DNA of 34,344 bases from Fidelibacterota bacterium (GCA_947475365.1 CANJOI010000008.1:1-34344), one strand, 5' to 3'; positions 8,116-16,650 are shown, counted from the stretch's first letter. Notes: generated from the sequence alone by a model not told the origin. Program-made: numbers and translations.

Positions 8116-10278
8116 TTATCGCTTTCGGGCAGGGTTCTCACCGGGACGGTATTCGCGCTCAAGGTTGGCCTTCACCTCGGCCTCGGTGAACCACAGGGGC
8201 CGCAGCTTGTTCTCGGCGAACAGCTTGATCTGATCGCGCGAGTGCGGCGAGGCCGGATTGCTGCTCTGGCCATAGGCGAGAATGCCTTGCGCGCGCACCG
8301 GCTTGGTAAAATTCACCAGCATCACCCAGCCGTCGCCCCCGCCTAAAATGGGCGCATCGCCGCCTGGCCGCCCGGCGATGTTCTGCTTGGCGGCGGGGTC
8401 CGCCGGTGGGTCAAAGGTCTGCGCGGTATATTGCCCGAAGCCTTGTGGCCCTCCGTGTCCCGGCAGGTCCAGGTCGCCGAAGCGGTAGCGGTTGACTTCG
8501 CCCCAGGCCACGTCCGGCGCGCCGTATTTCTCGCGCACCAGCGCCACGGCCTGTTCCAACGCCGTCAGCGCCGCGGCAGGATCGGCGAGGCCCGTGGGCG
8601 TATCGATGACCTTGTCATTGCTCCAGGCCTCGCGGAACGCCGGTTTCGCGGCGCGTTCATAGAGGCCCCAGAACGCCTGAAACAGCACCGCGCCTTTGCT
8701 CTTGGGTGCGGTCGCCTTGTCCCAGGATGTGAGGATGCGCAGGCCCGCGCGCAGGTCGGCGGAGGGCCCCTTCACCTTGGCGCCGGCCGCCAACAGGTCG
8801 GGCAGCACGCGCTCGGTGATCAGGAGATGGCTGGTGTATTTGAGCTTGCGGATGTCGTCCGGCGAGAACTTGCCTTTGTGCGCTTCCAGCATGTGCAGGG
8901 CTTGTTGCGGGCGCAGGCCGGGCTCACCCTGCTCCATATAGGGCGGGAACTTCACCGGGTTGAGTCGCTCGCGCACGGTCGCGAACCACGGCGGATTGTT
9001 GGAGTTCATGACATAGCCGCTGGCGGGATTGAGGAAGCGCGGCACCTCCGAGAGCGGTACGACGCCGGCGAAGAAATAGCGGTCGTCGTCGCCGGGGACC
9101 ACGCCGAGATAATCGACCGTCGCATCGGGGCGCTTCGGCAACGCGGAGTTCCAGATGTACTGGATGTTGCCGTCGCCATCGGCGTAGGTGAAATTGGACG
9201 ACGGGATCAACTGGCGCGACAAAGCTGTCATGAAGCCCGCCATGTCCTTGGCGAAATAGAGATCGTAGTACCCCTCATGGAACCGCCACGTGTCCGCGGA
9301 GCGGGAAACAATGGCGTGGGTGGCGGTCTGGCTTACCACCGGCCCGAAATCAGTGGCGAGAAACGCGCGTTCCTCTGTGGCGACCTGGCCATCCGGCTGC
9401 AGCACCTCGACCCGCACGCTCTGGCGCTTGAACGGCAAGCTCTTGCCTTTGAACACATAGTTGCCGGGCGTCTTCGGATCGAGCGGCACCACGTAATGGT
9501 CCACGAGGTCGACGTTGTTGTTGGTCTGGGCGTAGCCGATGTTCTCATTGAAGCCCGCGCGCAACACCGGCAGCCCCACGGTCAGTGACCCATAAAAGTT
9601 GAACTGCCCCGGCACGGTGATCTGCGCCTCCCAGTATTGGGCGGTCCAGCGCAGATGGGGATTGGCGAGCAGGATCGGCGCGCCGGTGGTGCTGCGCGCG
9701 CCGGAGATGGCGAGCGCATTGGATCCATCTTCGCCCTCACCGCCGCCCTCCCCACCAACCGCACGGGGCGGGCGCACGGCCGCGGAGCTGGCGCCCTCAT
9801 GGCTGAAGGCGATGAGGTCGGCTTCGGTGACGACGGGGAACCATTCCGGCAATTCCGCGCGATGCAGCTGGGCGAAATAGTTTACGCCGGTGACGAAGCC
9901 ATGCAGCCACCGGCGATAGCCATCGCCGGTATCTTCCAGCGCGCGGCGCGCGCCTTCCAGGTTGCCCATGCGCTTCTGGGCGAAGTCGCCGTCCAGGTAG
10001 TCCGTGCCGAACCAGCGCGCCGCGTCGCCGCGCGCGATCAGGTAGAGCTTGCCCATCTCGACCGCGTGGTCTTCGGCCACGGCAAAGCCCATGGCGAAGG
10101 CCGCGGCCTCATCGGTGTCGGCGGTGATGTGGGGAACGCCGTAGGTGTCACGCCGGATGATCGCATGGGAGATTAGATCGGCCGCCGTGGCGGTAGACAT
10201 GGGTGCGGCCGCTTGTGCGGGCTGGCTCCAGGCCGCCCATGCCATCGTACAAAAAAGCGCTGTTTTAACGACCTGCAT
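8116..10278 (-). CDS. Penicillin acylase family Ntn hydrolase (acyl-homoserine-lactone / amide acylase type)
   Basis: 720 residues, a usual length for the S45 peptidase/penicillin acylase family. A signal peptide (up to AQAAAP, about residue 26) targets it to the periplasm. The alpha-subunit region opens with IIRRDTYGVPHI, which is characteristic. The autocatalytic cleavage site and nucleophile are visible as DGSNALAISG, with the serine at about residue 186 becoming the N-terminus of the beta subunit. The spacer before it is G/E-rich. Relatives hydrolyse amides of beta-lactams, acyl-homoserine lactones or cyclic lipopeptides, and which of these applies here cannot be told. The ATG at 10278 was chosen because it begins the signal peptide. 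The frame remains open upstream to 10500 but with no secretion signal. It is first in an operon with a membrane protein and a CXXCH protein. Confidence 0.9.
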   Translation of the reverse strand: MQVVKTALFCTMAWAAWSQPAQAAAPMSTATAADLISHAIIRRDTYGVPHITADTDEAAAFAMGFAVAEDHAVEMGKLYLIARGDAARWFGTDYLDGDFAQKRMGNLEGARRALEDTGDGYRRWLHGFVTGVNYFAQLHRAELPEWFPVVTEADLIAFSHEGASSAAVRPPRAVGGEGGGEGEDGSNALAISGARSTTGAPILLANPHLRWTAQYWEAQITVPGQFNFYGSLTVGLPVLRAGFNENIGYAQTNNNVDLVDHYVVPLDPKTPGNYVFKGKSLPFKRQSVRVEVLQPDGQVATEERAFLATDFGPVVSQTATHAIVSRSADTWRFHEGYYDLYFAKDMAGFMTALSRQLIPSSNFTYADGDGNIQYIWNSALPKRPDATVDYLGVVPGDDDRYFFAGVVPLSEVPRFLNPASGYVMNSNNPPWFATVRERLNPVKFPPYMEQGEPGLRPQQALHMLEAHKGKFSPDDIRKLKYTSHLLITERVLPDLLAAGAKVKGPSADLRAGLRILTSWDKATAPKSKGAVLFQAFWGLYERAAKPAFREAWSNDKVIDTPTGLADPAAALTALEQAVALVREKYGAPDVAWGEVNRYRFGDLDLPGHGGPQGFGQYTAQTFDPPADPAAKQNIAGRPGGDAPILGGGDGWVMLVNFTKPVRAQGILAYGQSSNPASPHSRDQIKLFAENKLRPLWFTEAEVKANLEREYRPGENPARKR

Positions 10279-10457
10279 GTATACCCCCGATGCCGGCGCG
10301 GGACGATGGTAGCGCATTGGCGCACACCCCCACCACACCCCCGGCTGTCGCCCTCGGACGTGATCCGCGGGCCCAGAGCAGGAACGAAGAACGGCTGTTA
10401 CGTAGGAAATGCCGATAGCTAGGTGAGTGGCGCAGCGTACCGCACATCCGACCCTGG

Positions 10458-10490
10458 ATCCTCGGGTCTCGCAAGCCCTCGCCCGAGGAT
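10458..10490. repeat. CCCGAGGAT-type inverted repeat
   Basis: A perfect 9-bp inverted repeat (ATCCTCGGG at 10458-10466, CCCGAGGAT at 10482-10490) with a 15-base loop. It lies between the RraA-like gene stop and the upstream region of the acylase. It resembles short dispersed palindromes found in many alphaproteobacterial genomes. No T-run follows. It may serve as a 3' structure for the RraA-like transcript. Confidence 0.45.
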
Positions 10491-10510
10491 GACATCCCAT
10501 CGGGATGTCA
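10490..10510 (-). terminator. Hairpin starting at the RraA-like stop codon
   Basis: A perfect 9-bp stem (TGACATCCC / GGGATGTCA) with a 3-base loop begins with the TGA stop of the upstream gene itself. No T-tract follows, so it is a terminator only in combination with the adjoining inverted repeat, or else an mRNA 3' stabiliser. Confidence 0.35.
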
Positions 10511-11209
10511 CTTCGTCTTACTCGCCTCGTAACGGGCCTTGGTTTCGGCGTTGGGCGGATACAGGCCCGGCAGCGCGGCGCCCTTCTTGACCTCTTCCAC
10601 CACCCAGGCCTCGAAGGCTTCCTGTTCGGGCGCCAGTTTGACGACTTCGTCCACCAGCGCCTTGGGGATCACCACGGCGCCGTCGGCGTCCGCGACGATC
10701 AGGTCGTCCGGGAACACCGCCACGCCGCCACAGCCGATGGGCTCCTGCCAGTTGACGAAGGTGAGGCCCGCGACCGAGGGCGGCGCCGCGGCGCCCTGGC
10801 ACCACACCGGCAGATGGGTCCCCAGCACGCCTTCCAGGTCGCGCATGACGCCGTCGGTGATCAGCGCGGTGACGCCCCGGTACTGCATGCGGCCGCACAG
10901 GATGTCGCCGAAGATGCCGGCGTCGGTGATGCCCATGGCGTCGGCGACGGCGATGCAGCCCTTGGGCATGTCCTCGATGGCGCCGCGCGTGGAGCGGGGC
11001 GAGGCCCAGGATTCCGGTGTCGCCAAGTCCTCGCGCGCCGGCACAAATCTCAAGGTGAACGCGCGCCCCACCAGGCGCGGCTGATCCGCGCGTAAAGGTT
11101 TCGCGCCCCTGATCCAAACGTTACGCAGGCCCTTCTTGAGAAGGATGGTGGTCAGCGTCGCGGTAGAGACTTTTGCAAGGATCTGCTCGGGGGCTGGCTC
11201 GGTGGACAT
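10508..11209 (-). CDS. RraA family protein (HMG/CHA aldolase-like)
   Basis: 233 residues. It has the RraA-fold signature GDILCGRMQYRGVTALITDGVMRD, with the Gly-Asp and Arg-Asp pair that positions the metal and substrate in 4-hydroxy-4-methyl-2-oxoglutarate/4-carboxy-4-hydroxy-2-oxoadipate aldolases, and later GGVAVFPDDLIVADADGAVVIP. Members act either as class II pyruvate aldolases of aromatic degradation or as RNase E regulators. Length and motif favour the aldolase-like or general RraA-like group. Such proteins are often mislabelled as dimethylmenaquinone methyltransferase. It is a stand-alone gene, upstream of the acylase operon on the same strand. GAGAG precedes the ATG at 11209. Confidence 0.85.
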   Translation of the reverse strand: MSTEPAPEQILAKVSTATLTTILLKKGLRNVWIRGAKPLRADQPRLVGRAFTLRFVPAREDLATPESWASPRSTRGAIEDMPKGCIAVADAMGITDAGIFGDILCGRMQYRGVTALITDGVMRDLEGVLGTHLPVWCQGAAAPPSVAGLTFVNWQEPIGCGGVAVFPDDLIVADADGAVVIPKALVDEVVKLAPEQEAFEAWVVEEVKKGAALPGLYPPNAETKARYEASKTK

Positions 11210-11285
11210 GGCGCTCTCTATCCGGGAATGAGGTGCCTTCCTGTATAGCGGCCCGGCTCAAGCACGACCAGCGGGCGCGGAGGCT

Positions 11286-12257
11286 CTAGCCGGAAAACTT
11301 TCCGTCCAGCCGCGCCAGATCGGCGTCCACCATCGCGCGCGCGATTCCGGCGAAATCCGTGGACGGCCGCCAGCCCAGTTCACGCCGGGCCTTCGCGGCA
11401 TTGCCCACCAGCACCGGACCCGCCTGGTCACGGTCCGCCGTCACCAACTCACGCCAGGAAACACCTGCGTGGTCGTAAGCCGCCGCGACAAAATCGCGCA
11501 CGGCATGGGCCCGGCCCGACGCCAGTACGTAGTCGGCGGGGCTTGCGGCGCCCGCCATCAGGACCAGCGCCTCCGCCACATCCGCCGCGGCCTGCCAGTC
11601 GGTGCGGGCGCCGATGTTCATGAGGGTGAGCGGCGTCGCATCGCCGCGGGCGGCTTTCGCCGCGGCCATGCTGATCTTGCGGGTGACGAAGGACGGCGCT
11701 CGCCAGGGGGATTCGTGGTTGAACAGAATGGCGACCGACGCCTTGAGGCCGCCGTGGTCGCGCAGATGCGCCAGGGCTTCGGCCGCCGCGATCTTGGTGC
11801 GGCCATAGAAGGTGGCGGGATCGCGCGGCGTGGTTTCGTCCACCAGGTGTTCGGTCACGCGTGCGGTCCAGATCTGGCTGGACGATGCATAGACCAGTGC
11901 CGCGCCTGCCGCTTGCGCAGCGGCGCCCAGCACTTCCGCGGCGTGCTGGTTGACCGCGGTCATGGCTTGGCGGTCGCTGTCGGTTTCCGCCGCGCCGGAC
12001 GCGTGGTGCGCCGCCGCGAGATGGAAAATGCTGCCGGGCCTGACGTCGGCCACCAGTGCCGCCAAGGCAGCGGGTTGCGTGAGGTCGAATTCCACCAGCC
12101 TGCAGCCGGCGTTTTCCAGCGTCGCGCGGCGCGCGCCGTCGCGGCCGGGACGCACGACCCCCACGACATCCACGCCGCGGGCGCGCAAGGCCCGGCTCAG
12201 GATAAATCCGTCCTGGCCGAGCGCGCCGGTGACGAGCGCCGGGCCGCGCAGGCTCAT
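11286..12257 (-). CDS. NAD(P)-dependent sugar epimerase/dehydratase (extended SDR, GDP-mannose 4,6-dehydratase-like)
   Basis: 323 residues. The N-terminal Rossmann motif reads LVTGALGQDGFIL; the GQDG variant is typical of GDP-mannose 4,6-dehydratase relatives. The catalytic region has YASSSQIW and a YGRTK (YxxxK) motif, and NHESPW matches the conserved NHES segment of that family. It therefore probably acts on a GDP- or other NDP-sugar as dehydratase, epimerase or reductase. The ATG at 12257 overlaps the methyltransferase stop (ATGA), which implies translational coupling and fixes the start. It is last in a three-gene sugar cassette with an acyltransferase and a C-methyltransferase. Confidence 0.88.
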   Translation of the reverse strand: MSLRGPALVTGALGQDGFILSRALRARGVDVVGVVRPGRDGARRATLENAGCRLVEFDLTQPAALAALVADVRPGSIFHLAAAHHASGAAETDSDRQAMTAVNQHAAEVLGAAAQAAGAALVYASSSQIWTARVTEHLVDETTPRDPATFYGRTKIAAAEALAHLRDHGGLKASVAILFNHESPWRAPSFVTRKISMAAAKAARGDATPLTLMNIGARTDWQAAADVAEALVLMAGAASPADYVLASGRAHAVRDFVAAAYDHAGVSWRELVTADRDQAGPVLVGNAAKARRELGWRPSTDFAGIARAMVDADLARLDGKFSG

Positions 12258-13519
12258 GGAATCAATTGAACAGTGGGAACCGGCACGATGAAGCGGCCGC
12301 CGCGATCGATGAAGTCCTTCTCGCGTTTGCGCATCTCGGGCAGGAAGTGGTACGGCAGCACCAGGAAGTAGTCGGGCTTCATGGCCCGCGCCTGTTCCTC
12401 GCTGATGATCGGGATATCGCTGCCGAGCGTCGCCCCGCCGTGCTTGCGCGGATTGCGGTCCGCCAGATACGGCACCAGGTCCTTGGTGATGCCGCAATAC
12501 TGCAGGATCACGTTGCCCTTCGTGGAGGCGCCGTAGCCGATCACCACCTTGCCTTCCTTCTTCAGGAATTCCAGCAGGTAGCGCAGGGCATAGCGGCTGG
12601 AGATCACATTCTCGGCGAAGCGCTCATAGGGCTCGTTCTCGTCGAGCTTCATGTTGAACTCGGCGGTCTGCTGGGCGCGGACGCGCGCGAGGCCCTCGTC
12701 GGTCGGCGCCGGTCCGTGCTTGTGGCGCACGTAAAGGCGGTAGCTTGAGGCATTGACGTCGTTGAGTTCCAGGTCCACCAGCTGCAGCCCGGCTTGCGCG
12801 AAAAGCCGCTCGATCGGCGCCAGGTGATAGTAGGCCACATGCTCGTGGCAGATATTGTCGTACATATTGGTGAGCAGCATGCCGGGCAGATCGGCGAACT
12901 GCACAATCCAGATGCCGTCTTTGTCCAGGATCGAGGCGATGTCCTTGAGGAACGCCGCCGGCTCATCCAGGTCGTAGAACATGGCGATGGAGGTGATGAT
13001 CTTGGCCCGCGCCTCGGGCCCGCGCGCGCGCCGGAACGCCTCGGCGTTGAAGAAATCGACCACGCGGGTGAACGGCTCACTGGGTTGCGCCACGTTGCGC
13101 GCCGGATCGAAGCCGATGCGGTCCAGTCCGGGCACGGTGTAGGACTTGAGCAGCGTGCCGTCATTGGCGCCGATATCGACGACAATGTCCTTGGCCTCCA
13201 GCGTGACAAAGTCCTGGGCGCGCCTGGTGATATCGGCGAGCGCGTCGCGCATGGTCTGGTTGACGCCGGACGCATAACCGTAGTTGCTGTAAATCAGCTC
13301 CTTCGGGAACGAATGCCTAAGCTGCACCAGCCCGCAGGCGTTCTCGTCGCGTAAGGGATCGCAACGCACCAGTTCCAATGGCACCTTGCGTTGGGGCAGT
13401 TCCCGCGTCTCGCCGTCCAGGATGAAGGCCGAGGCCAGCATCTGGGCCCCAAGATCGATCACCGGCGACAAGGCCTGGGACCCGCACACCCGGCAGCTCC
13501 CGCGCGTTACGACATGCAT
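12254..13519 (-). CDS. Zn-binding class I SAM-dependent C-methyltransferase (deoxysugar type)
   Basis: 421 residues. The N-terminal zinc-binding module has CRVCG plus two further cysteines near residues 53 and 61. A SAM-binding motif follows (VVDIGANDGTLL), then the conserved CHEHVAYYHL and YGASTKGNVILQY segments that define the TylC3/TcaB9-like NDP-hexose C-methyltransferases. These put a methyl branch on a keto-deoxysugar. Its downstream partner is a sugar SDR enzyme overlapping by 4 bases, and 58 bases upstream ends a NeuD/PglD-like acyltransferase, which supports a nucleotide-sugar pathway. No glycosyltransferase or aminotransferase is nearby, so the final product is unknown. The ATG at 13519 fits the zinc module start. 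Confidence 0.9.
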   Translation of the reverse strand: MHVVTRGSCRVCGSQALSPVIDLGAQMLASAFILDGETRELPQRKVPLELVRCDPLRDENACGLVQLRHSFPKELIYSNYGYASGVNQTMRDALADITRRAQDFVTLEAKDIVVDIGANDGTLLKSYTVPGLDRIGFDPARNVAQPSEPFTRVVDFFNAEAFRRARGPEARAKIITSIAMFYDLDEPAAFLKDIASILDKDGIWIVQFADLPGMLLTNMYDNICHEHVAYYHLAPIERLFAQAGLQLVDLELNDVNASSYRLYVRHKHGPAPTDEGLARVRAQQTAEFNMKLDENEPYERFAENVISSRYALRYLLEFLKKEGKVVIGYGASTKGNVILQYCGITKDLVPYLADRNPRKHGGATLGSDIPIISEEQARAMKPDYFLVLPYHFLPEMRKREKDFIDRGGRFIVPVPTVQLIP

Positions 13520-13577
13520 ACTGCTTCCCTACTCAATCCCCGCGCCGCGGCCGCGGCGCCGTTTTATACGCGACACT

Positions 13578-14237
13578 CTATACTCGACCGGGGGCCCGTG
13601 CCGGAATGCCTAATACAACGGCGCCCGCCGGAACATCCGCCGTGACCACCGCGCCCGCGCCGATCACGGCCAGATCCCCGATGGCGACCCCTTGAATCAC
13701 CACCGCCCCGGCGCCGATATGGGCTTCTGTCCCGACCCGCACGCCGCCGCACAACACGGCCCCCGGTGCGAGGTGGCTATGAGCGCCGAGGACGCAATCG
13801 TGATCGGCCTGAGCGCCGGTATTGACGATGACATTGGCGCCGACGGCCGTGCCCGGATGGATGATGGCGCCAGTGACGATCTGCGCCGTGGGGTCGAGGG
13901 ACGCCCGCGCCGAAACCACCGCGTCCTGACTGACCACGCCGCGGAACCGGTAGCCGGCGGCGGCGAACCGTTCGAACACCGCCCGCCGCTGCCCCAGGCC
14001 GCTGGTCCCCCGGCCCGGGACATTGCCGACCGCGTTGACCAGGATAACGGCGGCGGCATCGCGGTGCCGGACGGCATCATCGCCGCCGATGACCGGTACA
14101 CCGTCGAGCAACGTGCCGTGCAGCGCTGGATTAATGTCGATGGCCGCCGCGACCGCCTCGCCCTGCCGCCGCAGAATATCGATCAGCACCCGGGCATGGC
14201 CGCCGGCGCCGACGACGATGATCTCGGGTGTGGTCAT
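13578..14237 (-). CDS. NeuD/PglD-like sugar O/N-acyltransferase (left-handed beta-helix)
   Basis: 219 residues. The N-terminal Rossmann-like domain starts EIIVVGAGGHARVLIDIL, the hallmark of the NeuD/PglD/WbbJ-type group. From about residue 105 hexapeptide repeats form a left-handed beta-helix, including NTGAQADHDCVLGAHSHLAP with the probable catalytic histidine in the AxHDC segment, and a C-terminal GIPAR(A)PGR motif. It uses acetyl-CoA to acylate an amino or hydroxyl group of a nucleotide sugar. GGGGGACC precedes the ATG at 14237. It is first in the minus-strand sugar cassette. There is no aminotransferase next to it, so O- versus N-acylation is open. Confidence 0.9.
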   Translation of the reverse strand: MTTPEIIVVGAGGHARVLIDILRRQGEAVAAAIDINPALHGTLLDGVPVIGGDDAVRHRDAAAVILVNAVGNVPGRGTSGLGQRRAVFERFAAAGYRFRGVVSQDAVVSARASLDPTAQIVTGAIIHPGTAVGANVIVNTGAQADHDCVLGAHSHLAPGAVLCGGVRVGTEAHIGAGAVVIQGVAIGDLAVIGAGAVVTADVPAGAVVLGIPARAPGRV

Positions 14238-14340
14238 GGTCCCCCAGCAAATCTTAGCGACAGGTCTTCGGCTTCGGGCCGGATGTTACACCAACCAGGG
14301 GCCGCCGCCAGGGCCGCCGGCCTCGCCGCGGGAAGCCCAT

Positions 14341-14366
14341 AAAAAAGGCCCGGCAGCGAGGCCGGG
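14341..14366 (-). terminator. Orphan intrinsic terminator
   Basis: Read on the minus strand, CCCGGC/GCCGGG arms (14361-14366 and 14349-14354) around a 6-base loop are followed, after two bases, by six T (complement of 14341-14346). No protein gene on the minus strand ends just upstream of it, so its transcript is unexplained. See the candidate ncRNA. Confidence 0.7.
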
Positions 14367-14440
14367 GGTATAGTGATATCCGACGGAAATAATACTTAAC
14401 GAGATACGACAGCGGCCCCCTCTTCACGGTGGGGACCGTT
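14341..14440 (-). ncRNA. Candidate small RNA ending at an intrinsic terminator
   Basis: A second stem lies about 45 bases upstream of the terminator: arms 14431-14438 and 14413-14420 with a 10-base loop. On the minus strand all eight pairs form, one as a G-U wobble; on the plus strand that pair becomes a C-A mismatch, which favours an RNA from the minus strand. The order stem-loop, A/U-rich linker, terminator with U-tail is typical of trans-acting small RNAs. I found no convincing -35/-10 pair, so the 5' end is a guess. Confidence 0.35.
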
Positions 14441-14748
14441 ATCCTATGCAATCACCGCTACCCTAGGGAATTCATACAAGCCGCTGAAATGGATTACCTC
14501 GCGGCAATTCGTGTGTTCGGCCACAAGTCATACTCAGAAAAGGCAGCAAAGCCGGACACATCTAGAGGGCTGCTGTTGGGGCGCATCAGTCTCGGGCCAG
14601 CATCATTCCCCAAAAATTGCCTCCCTACCCCTCCCTCAAAAAAGGTAAGTTGGCTGATGCCTCCTGCCGAAAAAAATAGAGTTGGGGGTGCGCGGTTTGA
14701 TGAACGCGCAGCCTCAAGAACCGAGATCGTGGATTACGACTTCACCCC

Positions 14749-16650
14749 ATGAGTTACCCTAGGCCTCAAATAGAAATTGGAGCGACACCGCCGGGCACTG
14801 ACATAGCCTCCGCGCCTATGCCGCTCGCAATGACAGATCTGCATATGCGTTACGTTGCCTGCAGCCCTGGGTGGAGGCAACTGTACGATCTGAAAGAAGA
14901 TCCAATTGGTAAGTCCCACTACGAGGTATTTCCTGACATCCCCGATCGCTGGAAGCAGCTTCACCAACGTGGACTTGCAGGGGAGGCTTTGAGCTCTGAG
15001 GATGATGAGTTCAGCCGAGAAAGCGGCAAGACGCAGTCTTTGCGTTGGAAAATATGGCCCTGGCGCGACGCCGCAAATAATATCGCCGGACTCGTGATGT
15101 TTGCCGAGGATATCGCCGAGCGTAAGCTCTCTGAAAAACGCCTTCGCGAATCCCGTCAACTCCTCGAAGGTATAGTCCAGAATGTTCCACTCACGATCTT
15201 TGTAAAACGCGCTAGCGATTTGCGACTTGTTCTGGTCAATCGCGCAGCGGAAAAGGTCTTCGGATATTCGAAGAATGAGATTCTGGGTAAGGGAAACTAC
15301 GACTTATGGCCGATGGAGCAGGCCGATCATTTCACCACTGCGGATCGAAGGGTGCTGGCATCGAGGGAAGTTGAGAAAATTGTGGAGGAGCCGATCACGA
15401 ATGCGGACGGTGAAACTCGCTATCTAGACACGTGGAAAGCCGCCCTGTGCAATGAGGAGGGCAATCCAGAATATTTACTTGGCATTTCACTCGACGTTAC
15501 CAGCAGAAAGTCCACCGAGGAACATCTTCGCCAAGCTCAGAAGCTGGAGGCGGTTGGTAAGTTGACGGCCGGCGTAGCGCACGACTTCAACAATCTTCTT
15601 GCCGTTATTCAGGGGAGCCTCGATCTGATGGGCGAGGAGGTGCGGGGTGCACCTAGACTGAGCAAGTGCCTAGAAGTGGCATTGAACGCCACAGCGCGGG
15701 GCGCGGCACTCACGGAACATCTGCTGTCGTTTGGTCGAAAGCAGATCCTGTCGCCAACTCTGACTGATCTGGGTGCGGAGGTGCGGGGGGTCACAACGCT
15801 GCTCCGCCGGACAATCCCTGCGTCTGTCGCAATTGAAGTCATAGCCGATCCCCAGCCAATTTCGGTGCGGGTTGATAAGGATCAACTCGGCAACGCCCTT
15901 ATCAATCTTGCTGTAAATGCTCGTGACGCAATGAAGGACGGAGGCGTCCTTTTAATTTCGGTCGTCATTGAGGAACGGAAGGAGGCTGCGGCTTTGCCTC
16001 CTGTTCGCTATGGGGTGATCACGGTCCAGGATACCGGCAGCGGTATGTCCGCGGAGATTCTGGCCAAAGCGTTCGACCCCTTCTTTACGACCAAAGAGGT
16101 CGGCCAGGGATCAGGCCTTGGTCTCAGCATGGTCTATGGCTTCATGCACCAATCCAATGGAAAGGTGGAGTTGACCTCAGTCGTAGGCAAGGGGACGACA
16201 GTTAAACTGCTGTTCCCGCTGAACGACCAGAAGAATGGTGAAGAGTACGATACAGCAGCAACCAGCGTTCCGGTCTCATCGACGGCTAAGGGGCGTACGG
16301 TTCTTCTAGTCGAGGACCTGCCGGATGTGCGCTGGGTAATTTCGGAGCAGCTTACAAGCCTAGATTTTGAGGTGACTGCTGTCGCCGACGGGCCAAGTGC
16401 GCTGGCCGCATTAAAAGAGTTCGACCTCTTGGTCACCGACCTGGGCCTGCCGCGAGGGATGAACGGTATGGAACTGGCAAAGACAGTGGCTGCCAAGATC
16501 CCTGGGATCAAAGTCGTTACCATGAGCGGCTACAACGATCCCCAGGAATCAAGCTCTCACGAGCCACAGCCGGGATGGAATCATTTACGCAAGCCGTTCA
16601 AGCGGTCGGTGCTGGCCGAGGCCATCAATGAACTCTTTGGCAAGAGCTAA
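14749..16650 (+). CDS. Hybrid sensor histidine kinase with two PAS domains and a receiver
   Basis: 633 residues, no transmembrane segment, hence cytoplasmic. The first PAS domain (about 28-125) opens MTDLHMRYVACSPGWRQLYDL and the second spans about 136-252. The H-box is GVAHDFNNLLAVI with H278 as the phospho-acceptor. The ATPase domain shows N-box NLAVNARDAM (386-395), DTGSGM (428-433), DPFFTTK and GSGLGLSMVYGF. The C-terminal receiver (about 517-630) has acidic residues E522/D523, phospho-acceptor D564 in LLVTDLGLP, T591 and K615. It may phosphorylate itself or an unlinked regulator; none is adjacent. The ATG at 14749 is the only start candidate before the PAS domain after the in-frame stop at 14701. 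G+C is visibly lower than in its neighbours, suggesting acquisition. Confidence 0.93.
   Translation: MSYPRPQIEIGATPPGTDIASAPMPLAMTDLHMRYVACSPGWRQLYDLKEDPIGKSHYEVFPDIPDRWKQLHQRGLAGEALSSEDDEFSRESGKTQSLRWKIWPWRDAANNIAGLVMFAEDIAERKLSEKRLRESRQLLEGIVQNVPLTIFVKRASDLRLVLVNRAAEKVFGYSKNEILGKGNYDLWPMEQADHFTTADRRVLASREVEKIVEEPITNADGETRYLDTWKAALCNEEGNPEYLLGISLDVTSRKSTEEHLRQAQKLEAVGKLTAGVAHDFNNLLAVIQGSLDLMGEEVRGAPRLSKCLEVALNATARGAALTEHLLSFGRKQILSPTLTDLGAEVRGVTTLLRRTIPASVAIEVIADPQPISVRVDKDQLGNALINLAVNARDAMKDGGVLLISVVIEERKEAAALPPVRYGVITVQDTGSGMSAEILAKAFDPFFTTKEVGQGSGLGLSMVYGFMHQSNGKVELTSVVGKGTTVKLLFPLNDQKNGEEYDTAATSVPVSSTAKGRTVLLVEDLPDVRWVISEQLTSLDFEVTAVADGPSALAALKEFDLLVTDLGLPRGMNGMELAKTVAAKIPGIKVVTMSGYNDPQESSSHEPQPGWNHLRKPFKRSVLAEAINELFGKS

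Larger units (their letters stand above)
14238..14748. other. Gene-poor 511-base interval
   Basis: This stretch separates the sugar cassette from the histidine kinase. Towards the kinase its base composition becomes lower in G+C. The only structured elements I see are the minus-strand terminator at 14341-14366 and a stem at 14413-14438. A plus-strand frame at 14429-14752 is open but has no recognisable product or ribosome-binding site, and I do not call it a gene. No tRNA, integrase remnant or direct repeat was seen. Confidence 0.5.

Noticed and set aside
10279-10500. N-terminal extension of the penicillin-acylase-type protein
   Set aside because: The frame is open but the signal peptide begins at 10278 and the extension is not protein-like.
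14429-14752. A 107-codon plus-strand open frame before the histidine kinase
   Set aside because: No ribosome-binding site, no family resemblance, and it crosses the candidate RNA region; not enough to call a gene, though a decayed gene cannot be excluded.
14734-15159. A minus-strand open frame that could have supplied the transcript ending at 14341
   Set aside because: It lies opposite the first PAS domain and shows no protein family; the terminator is better explained by a short RNA.
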